Of a stretch of DNA of 64,000 nucleotides, positions 57,501-64,000 are shown piece by piece; the stretch's first letter is position 1; the number at the start of each line of letters is the position of its first letter. A program made the position numbers and the translations under genes. The stretch lies in assembly GCF_002234675.1 (NCBI RefSeq), contig NC_019866.2:12863261-12927260 (forward strand), in the 5' to 3' direction. The notes beneath the pieces are model-generated. The model did not search any database and had not been told where the DNA came from. It was given only the letters and a program-made list of their open reading frames with translations. The DNA is from Oryzias latipes. Its lineage: Eukaryota; Chordata; Actinopteri; Beloniformes; Adrianichthyidae.

Positions 57501-60500
57501 TTAATCTTTATTTTATTTATGCTACAAAAACATGTTAAACACACCAAAAATGTGATTTTCATCAGAGTGGGTCTTTAAGATTTTTGGGAGTTCACAAAAA
57601 AGCAAGTGAAGGTTGAGCAGAGGATTAAATGGTGTAAGAAGAAGAAAGATTTTAGTGAAATAAAAGTAAGGTGTTGCAAAATATAAAAGCTTATATACTG
57701 AGGGATCCACATGACTGGAAACTAAGAAAGAAGAAACACACGACATCAATTGTTAGACAGAAAGACTGAGTAACAAAACATGTTCCGCACATGAAGGTAA
57801 TAAAGATTAGGAATCATAAAGATAAAGGAAAATGATGAGAGTTCTGATGAATGAGGGAAGCATGGACAAATGAAATAAAATTTGTGACTGGAGAAGATAA
57901 CATTGGGCCAGCAGTGAAGAAAATTTAGAGAAGCTAGCTGATTTAAAAGCCTTTAAATTTTCTCAAAAAGCAGCAGCTTAGAAAAAAAAGAAAGAATGAT
58001 CACATGAAATGTAGTTTGAAACCTGGCTGAGATGAACCATTTAAAAAACATGAATTCAAAATGAGATGAGCTGTCATCTGAGCTTTCCCATGTTGGCAGT
58101 GGTGATGGACAGATCGACAGATGTGCTTAGGCAGGAGCGGTCACAGACTTAAGTATTCAAAGATTGAGATGAGATGTAGAAGCAGGTAGCGGAAGGGAGC
58201 TTGCAGAAGTGAAGGTATGCATAAGAACAAGGAAGATCAAACAAGATTTCTGCTCAAACGAGAAAGAAGCCATTTATTGAATCCCGTAAAACCAGGAAGG
58301 TTTAAAAAGTAGATAAAGCTAGAATCAGCCAACTGAAGAGGTAAGTAGTGCTCACAAGGTAAGGTAAAACAAAAACCATTTGTTGATGGATAGGACTGTA
58401 AAGAATGGCAGAAAACCAAAGAACCAACAGTTAAAGATGAGGACTTCTTTTTTCGAATATCCAGGAATATGAATGTTTACATTGGAGGAGGCCATTAAGG
58501 CTGAGCAGCTTTTAAGTGTAAAGATAGCAGGAGCTGGGCAATTCAATTTAATTTTATTTATAAAGCCCAATTTTACAACAATATCCATCTCAATGGGATT
58601 CATATTAGTAATTTTATAGTAAACATGAAATCATAAAGAACATGAAGTCATAGAATTCAGTAGGTAAACAAACTAAGCTAAATTGGGCATCCCTGCCCTT
58701 TGACCCTCCTTCTCTGTTACTGATACACTGACCACACCCACGAAACTGGCAGGTTACAATTTCATGACATTCCTTAGAGTGTCCGGATGAGCCTCAAAGG
58801 AAATGCAAGGTGCACCTGTGCTCCCCTTCAGATGTGGCCGCCAGGCTACGACCCTCAACGCAGCACCTGTATGGGTCAACCCCTGTACAGGTTCTTGTGA
58901 CTGGAGATTAATGAAAGACTCCTTTAAGGAGAATCGCAAAGGACCATCTTAGATAAAAGCAGACACATTTTTTAACCCTGGTATGACTGTGACAGGTGGA
59001 GAGATCGATACAGAACACAAACAAAAGCATGAAATATCACTCAAAAACAAACTAAAATGCATAATCCTCACAGTACCCCTCCCTTAACCCTTGTGCTATT
59101 TTAGATGACCCCACCCTTACATTGACGTGTTCTCTCTACCATAACAAAGGTGGATAAAGGTGGAAAGATTCCATGTAATCCATGGACACCAGTGAAGATC
59201 ACAAATCATTGAAGAAAAAAGGTTCAGCGCACTGTCTACTGGGTCTAGATGACCCAACTCCCAATGTTAAAGTGCCTAGGATAGCACAAGGGTTAAAGGG
59301 CAGATTCCAGATGGCCGAATACAGTACAAAACTTAGAAGGAGGAGACCTGCATGGAACAGCAACAGAAAAAAAATTAAATCAGAACAGTTCAAGTTCCTG
59401 CTGGGAAACGGAGGTAAGGGATGTGGGAAACCTCTCCTCAGGAAAAAGCAGAAGGATGAATCCTGAAGACTCTCCAAGGAAACATGAAAGGGTGCAATCC
59501 CAGCAACCCTTCAGGACAGGAAACACCATTTTAAGGGAGAACTGGCAATCTGGAACAGACAGAAACATGGATGATTAACCATTGCTTAAACCAGGTTGGT
59601 CAGGTCATTCTGTCAGGAACAGGTGGATGAAAGATCAAAAATGCAGGAGACAAGGATCGGTGGCAGACACTTAAACTTTTTTTTATTTAAAAATAAATAA
59701 AAAACAGAAAACCACGAGGTAAAGGGGCAACAAAAGAGTGACCCGACAACGAAGAACTGAAAACCAGACGCTTAAATACAGTGAGGGCAAACCAAAGAAA
59801 GAAATTGTGCACAATCTTCACAGAAAAAGGAGAATTGCTGCTGGAAAAGCACTCTCTTTGTCTCTCTGTCTTTGACTAAGGCTAAAAACACACATTCAAA
59901 TCCTCCACTTAGATAGCAGCTTCTCAAACAATGCGAAACAGGGAGCCCTATTTAAAAATATATATATATATATATATATATTAAAAGGTTGTCTTTATTC
60001 TTACTTTATGGAATAATACATCAAGTATTAAACGTAGACTAAATGTAAGAAAACACAAAGTGCAAGAAGAGATTTTAAGAACCTGTTTCCATGTAAATCC
60101 TTCGTTGATCACAGCTGTCACAGTGAGGTAAAGAGGATTTTGAAATTTTGATCTAAAAAAACTCCCCAAAGCACAGGGGGCATGACGAATGACATTTGTT
60201 CTAATCTCCTTGTTACAAACCTGCAGCCTCTCATCTGTCCACTAAATAGTACTCATTTTGGTTTGAATTGATCTGGATGTTAAGTGTAGCTAATTCGAAG
60301 GCTAATTATTAGTTACATAACTCATTTGAGTGCTTTTGAACCTTACTTTTGTTAAACCCCTGTTCCACCTCCTTCTTATCCTTGTTTACTCTCACTTCCT
60401 GCCCCTATGTCTTTTCCTAGTTCTCTTTCTTTGTTTTTAAGTTTTCTTTATTTTTGTGCAGAGTATAATATCTCAGCAGCAGCCATCGCCATCTTCAGTC

Positions 60501-60948
60501 TGTTTTTCATGATCCTGGGCACACTATGTGTCATCTTCTCCTTTGGGAAGGCGCGGGATTACCTGCTCCGGCCTGCTGGGATGTTTTTTGCTTTTGCAGG
60601 TCAGACATGGCTCAAAAAATTGAGCTGTTTTCAATTGATAACACTAATTAACATCCTGGTGTTGTTTTTCTGACCTGAGTGAGTACAAACCAAACAACCC
60701 TTCTGATCCATACAGGCCTTTGCATCATCATCTCTGTTGAGGTAATGCGTCAGTCAGTCAAGAGAATGATTGACAGTGACGAGACCATTTGGATTGAATA
60801 CTACTACTCTTGGTCGTTCACCTGTGCCTGCGCCTCCTTCATGCTGCTCATCCTCGGCGGAATCGCCCTGCTCCTTATCTCCATGCCACATATGCCCCGA
60901 AACCCCTGGGAGACCTGCATGGACGCTGAGGCGGACACTTTGGAGTAG
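45338..60948 (+). CDS. cacng1: CACNG1: dihydropyridine-receptor gamma-1 subunit (four exons)
   Basis: Gamma-1 is the tetraspan glycoprotein of the skeletal-muscle L-type calcium channel (Cav1.1) in the T-tubule, where it modulates current inactivation. Exons 45338-45578, 55871-55945, 60462-60599 and 60716-60948 join in phase to 228 aa (human 222). Visible are TM1 (about 9-30), TDHWAVLSP, sequon N43-T-T, HFGLWRLC (50-57), sequon N83-C-S, TM2 (111-133), RDYLLRPAGMFFAFAG with TM3, the VEVMRQSVKRMIDSDETIW block, TM4 (about 185-208) and the gamma-1 end MPRNPWETCMDAE. It lacks the TARP-type PDZ ligand, as gamma-1 should. An in-frame ATG at 45263 would add 25 residues, but the start at 45338 gives the family-length N-terminus. 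It lies in tandem 3' of cacng4, matching human 17q24. Identification secure; the duplicate (a/b) is unresolved. Confidence 0.95.
47134..47156. repeat. Poly-C tract inside the hAT element
   Basis: About 23 uninterrupted C bases. The run length may be inaccurate in any assembly. Confidence 0.9.
47478..47530. repeat. (CAG)n repeat with CAT interruptions
   Basis: About 17 CAG units interrupted by two CAT units, located where the internal hAT deletion joins C-terminal and N-terminal transposase remnants. Confidence 0.9.
48569..51010. other. Intronic DNA without recognised features
   Basis: AT-rich sequence of cacng1 intron 1. No transposon ends or coding motifs were recognised. Confidence 0.4.
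51014..51140. repeat. Degenerate AAGGCGCAC-type dispersed repeat
   Basis: TACCATATTTTCACCATAGGATG, AATATAAGGTGAGCC, CTATTTTCAAACTTATGTCATG and TATGAGGCCCACTGCACTA resemble a common fish repeat in which TATAAGGCGCAC recurs. Its other boundary may be the CAAATTATAAGGCACAC block at 53167-53183. Pattern recognition only. Confidence 0.45.
51838..51850. repeat. Poly-C tract
   Basis: A run of about 13 C bases. Confidence 0.9.
52285..53135. repeat. Pair of diverged direct repeats about 0.73 kb apart
   Basis: GCTAAAACCAATTTTTCTGTGACTAC..CTCCCAAC.. then CACAGTCTTACACCACTACACGTTAGCCATGTTAG (52285-52375) recurs diverged as ACTAAAACAAACATTACTGTGACTATG..CTCCCAACC..CACAGTCCGACACCGCTGTACATTAGCCACAT (53015-53135). 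It may belong to the surrounding degenerate repeat. Confidence 0.5.
54864..55184 (+). repeat. SINE-like repeat with tRNA-like head
   Basis: The most complete copy. The head GATGGGGTAGTGTTTAGCACTCTCACAGCGAGAAG then AGTTTGAGTCCC has A-box- and B-box-like blocks of a tRNA promoter. The body carries TTTGCATGTTCTCC, CTCTAAATTGCC and GGAGACCTGCCCAGGGTG, and the end is GGATGGATGGA. A tRNA-derived origin is inferred from the two boxes. Confidence 0.65.
55871..55945 (+). CDS. cacng1: cacng1 coding exon 2
   Basis: A 75-base exon encoding KNCSYFKHFTSGEESEVF and EVKTQK, matching the gamma-1 loop with its N-C-S sequon. Borders are CTATGCAG and GTAGGT. Confidence 0.94.
57003..57579 (+). mobile_element. 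Three-copy MITE family, copy 3 (reference copy)
   Basis: Ends CTTAAAAGTCCCACTCCGACC and ATCAGAGTGGGTCTTTAAG are imperfect inverted repeats about 20 bases long, and both contain TTAA at the outer edge, which would suit a TTAA-targeting superfamily (Kolobok or piggyBac). It is 577 bases long with no coding capacity. The core GCCAGATGCCAGCTCAGACGAGG is shared with copies 1 and 2. Confidence 0.75.
58541..58600. repeat. Small dispersed-repeat fragment
   Basis: AATTTAATTTTATTTATAAAGCCCAATTTTACAAC resembles a short block found at the edges of many dispersed fish repeats. Weakly supported. Confidence 0.35.
59084..59296. mobile_element. piggyBac-like MITE flanked by TTAA
   Basis: TTAACCCTTGTGCTAT at the left and ATAGCACAAGGGTTAA at the right are perfect 16-base inverted repeats including the TTAA target on each side. 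The inner TAG after a two-base mismatch extends the match. TAGATGACCC occurs twice inside (about 59104 and 59247). At 213 bases it cannot encode a transposase. TTAA plus CCC ends is the piggyBac signature. Confidence 0.88.
59957..59981. repeat. (TA)n microsatellite
   Basis: About 12 TA units. Confidence 0.9.
60462..60599 (+). CDS. cacng1: cacng1 coding exon 3
   Basis: A 138-base exon encoding EYNISAAAIAIFSLFF, TM2, the FGKARDYLLRP turn and the start of TM3. Borders are TTGTGCAG and GTCAGA. Confidence 0.95.
60716..60948 (+). CDS. cacng1: cacng1 coding exon 4
   Basis: Encodes LCIIISVEVMRQSVKRMID, the second extracellular loop with IEYYYSWSF, TM4 and the short cytosolic end before TAG. A GTAAAG that could act as a 3' UTR splice donor lies at 60976, and AATAAA at 60983. 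Confidence 0.95.
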
Positions 60949-61059
60949 CCACAGGTGTTCCCAGAGGCGTCTCAGGTAAAGGAATAAAAAATGTGAATAG
61001 TTTTGTGTTGAAATTCAATCATCTAACCACCAGAATAAAACGTTTTCTTAGGATCAGGA

Positions 61060-61165
61060 CTTTCTTCTGGTGGTATAGGCTGGCGCCAGTGTTTGACCGC
61101 CATCAGTGTGTGAATGTGTGTTTGTGTGAGGGCAAAGCGCTATATGAGTACATACCATTTACTCT
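61060..61165 (+). repeat. SINE-type repeat end
   Basis: GTGTGTGAATGTGTGTTTGTGTGAGGGCAAAGCGCTATATGAGTACATACCATTTA resembles the GCGCTATATAAGTACAGACCATTTA end shared by many fish SINEs. It lies just behind cacng1 and may be part of its 3' UTR. Confidence 0.55.
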
Positions 61166-61179
61166 GTATTTGCTGTATT

Positions 61180-61280
61180 CCTGTGCAGGACCACTGGGAT
61201 GCTGGAGCCTATCCCAGCTACTAAAGGGTCAAAATGGGGGTTCACCCTGGACAGTCTGGCAGTCAATCACAGGGGCTATT
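61180..61280 (-). repeat. SINE-like repeat tail, reverse orientation
   Basis: GGGATGCTGGAGCCTATCCCAGCT..TTCACCCTGGACAG..CAGTCAATCACAGGG is the reverse complement of the tail type seen at 55080-55160 (CTGGAGACCTGCCCAGGGTG..AGCTCCAGCAGCCCC). Confidence 0.55.
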
Positions 61281-64000
61281 TATTTATATTTAATATATTA
61301 AAAAATTATTTCATTGTTGCTTTTAAGATTTATTTTGAAAATCTGGAAATTGCCTAAATAAAACCGAAGAAAGGATACCACTGGATTATTAAAAACTATG
61401 CCTATTTTATCACAGACAAAAAAAAAAGTACAGAATATCTAAGGCAAACAACGGTTTTTATTACTAAAATAGATGACCTATTAAAGTAAGATTAAGGTAA
61501 ACCTTTTTATTCTTAACGTTACTCAAGTATAACCTTCTGAGCATTTTGCAATTTGAAGAAAATTAATGTTTTTACTAAAAATAAATGCTGTTTTGCTTGA
61601 ATTTGACTAATACCTGCAGAATGTGTCCACAGTTAGCTGTTTATGATGGAAATATATGCATTTGAAATACATTTATGCTTTAATTGTAAAAATAGGAAAT
61701 AAAAGGCATAATTGGTTTTAACTTGTTACTTATATGTAAATAATAGCATTAAGCTAGATGAGGCAGCTATAAATAGACAAGTCTTTTTTATTGAATTTCT
61801 AATAGATTTGCAGGAATAAAGTCCATTATTTACATTTATTTGACTTTTTGCATAAGTGTCTTCGGCTTATCTTCGTATAAACAAATGCAATGTGGCCTGT
61901 TTTTTTATCATTCCAAGAAACATTAATTAATCATTTTTAGTTCAGATTTTTCTAAAATCTAAACATTGTTTGGCACATCTGAGACTTATCCTAATATTTC
62001 CATACATTTTATTGATTTGTTTTTCAGACCCAAAGATTCATGTTAGCAATCTCTTTCATATAGCAACTTGTTATTGTACACAAACTGAACCATTTTTCCC
62101 CTCTGTCACCTTAACCCTGTAATCATTCAGGCGGTGCAGGTGCTGAAAAATAAAAAACTATCATAAATGCCTCCGTTCGGCAGCAGAAAACACAGAAACT
62201 GTTGTTTGATGTCATCATTTATAACTCACAAATGTGTCCCATACATTTCACATTGATCACAAAAACATCTGTTTAAGCTTAAGCTATTATTTAATCAACC
62301 AGAGAAACCCAATGTCACACTGAAGGAGATGACATTTCCAGGTTTTTCAAAGCATTTCTTAAAAATCCAATAGAGTCAATGCAGATCAAAAGGTCTTTTG
62401 AAATTTGGGTTATGTATGTATGTGATGACATTTAACAAGTAAATAATTAAAGTAAAAGGAAATGGTAAATGTTTTTTTTTTCTTCCTTTAGGTATGTTTG
62501 TAATATTTGTAAATCTCAAATGTGTCTACAATCATATTTTCCAAAACAATAAAATGCATTTTAATCAATTCAATTTTTTGTCATCTTTTATTGAAAATTA
62601 TTTTTATTTGACAACAGATTTCTAATGAAGTCAAATGGAATTTTTTTTTGTTTTCATGGTTTTTAGGGGACTATGTGCTGTGCATGAATATTTGTATTTG
62701 CTGGAGATGATACCAGCTGTCGTCAGGTAAAACAGGGGGACACCCTGGTCCCCTTGGGGAATCCCAACAAACCCCCATCAGAGGAACACAAAGTAGGAGG
62801 TAACAAGAGAAAAGAACAGAATCTGCTGAATAAACTTTGAAAGGTTTTCTTCATTTACGTTAACTTACTAAAACTTATTCAAGCTTATTATAACCCAGAA
62901 ATAAAAAATTAAAAAATCAGATTTAAGGAAAAAAACACAAAAAAGTGTTCTCAGTTTGTCATATAGATTTGTCCACTTTTTTATATTTCTTTATGAACTG
63001 TTCAATTTATCACTAGTGATGTGCATTAAGAGGACAGTCACACGCTGTGCATGGAAGGTGGACGTATCCTCCTGTAGACAAAGGAAGTTGCCATCTGTGA
63101 ATCAGTGCTGTGCCTGTAAATCTGTCGTTCCCTTCCTTGACCTCTGACTGAGTGCTGTCAAAGCTGCCACTATTTTCTTCACGCTACAAACTGTACAAGC
63201 ATTTCCATTCCACTTTGTCCCAAGGAGGGACAAGCTGGCACAAAGGTTCAGAATCACAGCCTTAGATTTTCAGCAAGTCTCTTCAGAAGGAGGAGAGAAG
63301 ATTTGACAGGATGGAGGACATAGAACAACTCAACTGAATGGAAAAGAGTGGAATGGATCCAAAATGACCAAGAAGCATGACAAAATCCAGTGGATTAAGC
63401 AATGAAATTCAATCCTTCGGACTGTCTTTGTTAGTTTTTTAAATCAGGCTGAAACAAAAGAAACAAAGAAGCTGTTATGTTATTGGGGAAAAAACACATT
63501 CACACTCCATTGTGGGTTTAGATCATTATTTGTCATCTTGCATGTTTATGAAGGCAGTTTTTATTCATTTGCTTTTTCTTTTTAAATTTTCTTCTTTTTT
63601 TTAAACATTTTTCTTGTTTTTTGTGATGCATAAAAATCTGTTCAGGGAGAGGTTAGCAAAAAGTGCACCACTGACGAAAGCTGTGGCACCATTTGGATTC
63701 AAAGAACAATTTGTGGTTCTGCTAGTCCTCACAAAACATATGATTTGTGTTTTTTAATCAAACATTTATAAATAAAAGCAAACCTGCAAAAGTACAGGAA
63801 ATGAACAGAGGTGTAGCATCTTTTGGCTTGTTTTTGTCAACGGTTGTGCTTTCCTGATGCTTGACAGCCAATAACTGACACTTGAGCCTAAAGATAAGAA
63901 AGCACCGTTTTTGCTGAGATAACTCCTTTGCCCAACCGACACACAGGTTCTTCATGTGCAGGCAACACTCCAGTCCCTTTAATGTACTTTTAACTTCAGA
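61281..64000. other. AT-rich DNA at the right edge
   Basis: No exon or mobile element was recognised. Human 17q24 has HELZ beyond CACNG1, but no helz-like exon is seen on either strand. A short inverted repeat (TTTGTCCCAAGGAGGGACAAG) at about 63215 is of unknown meaning. Confidence 0.4.

Larger units (their letters stand above)
55946..60461. other. cacng1 intron 2
   Basis: Holds copy 3 of the MITE family, a piggyBac-like MITE and a TA microsatellite, listed separately. No nested gene was recognised. Confidence 0.7.

Noticed and set aside
59182-59466. 94-codon open frame near the piggyBac-like MITE
   Set aside because: It begins inside the MITE and runs into flanking DNA with no family motifs.
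61281-64000. helz exons at the right edge
   Set aside because: Expected from human gene order, but no recognisable HELZ coding block was found.

Overview
This is a window of vertebrate nuclear DNA, almost certainly from a teleost fish. Genes are split by GT-AG introns, exons are small and widely spaced, the non-coding DNA is AT-rich, and the repeats are of fish type (Tc1, hAT and TTAA-inserting DNA elements, a LINE remnant, SINE-like repeats, microsatellites). Species cannot be fixed from sequence alone; an acanthomorph such as a medaka-like fish would fit the repeat content, but that is an impression.

Left part (1-14.7 kb): a decayed transposon nest (about 1.1-2.4 kb), then two complete genes on the + strand. 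The first is a parvalbumin/oncomodulin-family EF-hand calcium buffer (CDS exons between 4761 and 5867, 109 aa). The second is aimp2, the p38 scaffold of the multi-tRNA-synthetase complex (four exons, 11826-14605, 324 aa). The ocm-aimp2 pairing matches human 7p22, which favours the oncomodulin name.

Middle (14.7-22 kb): a two-exon minus-strand gene (18807-16627) joins a BED zinc finger to a hAT-type transposase-like body in one intact 634-aa reading frame. It has a CpG-rich upstream region with NRF1-like and CRE-like palindromes and no terminal inverted repeats that I could find. It is the best candidate here for a poorly described gene: a domesticated, ZBED-type transposase.

Right part (22-64 kb): two tetraspan gamma-subunit genes of the claudin-like CACNG family in tandem on the + strand. 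cacng4 (four exons, 22062-40004, 324 aa, ends in the PDZ ligand TTPV) encodes a TARP-type AMPA receptor auxiliary subunit. cacng1 (four exons, 45338-60948, 228 aa) encodes the gamma-1 subunit of the skeletal-muscle dihydropyridine receptor. Human 17q24 carries CACNG5-CACNG4-CACNG1; I see no cacng5 here. A parvalbumin-family gene close to a CACNG gene echoes PVALB-CACNG2 on human 22q12, suggesting an old paralogous block.

The long introns and spacers hold most of the repeats: a full-length dead Tc1 copy, a decayed hAT element with a perfect 8-bp target duplication, a TTAA-flanked piggyBac-like MITE, three copies of a roughly 550-610-bp MITE family, several SINE-like fragments and large tetra- and trinucleotide microsatellites. 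The genes share no operon-like organisation; the functional themes are calcium buffering, calcium-channel/AMPA-receptor modulation and translation scaffolding.
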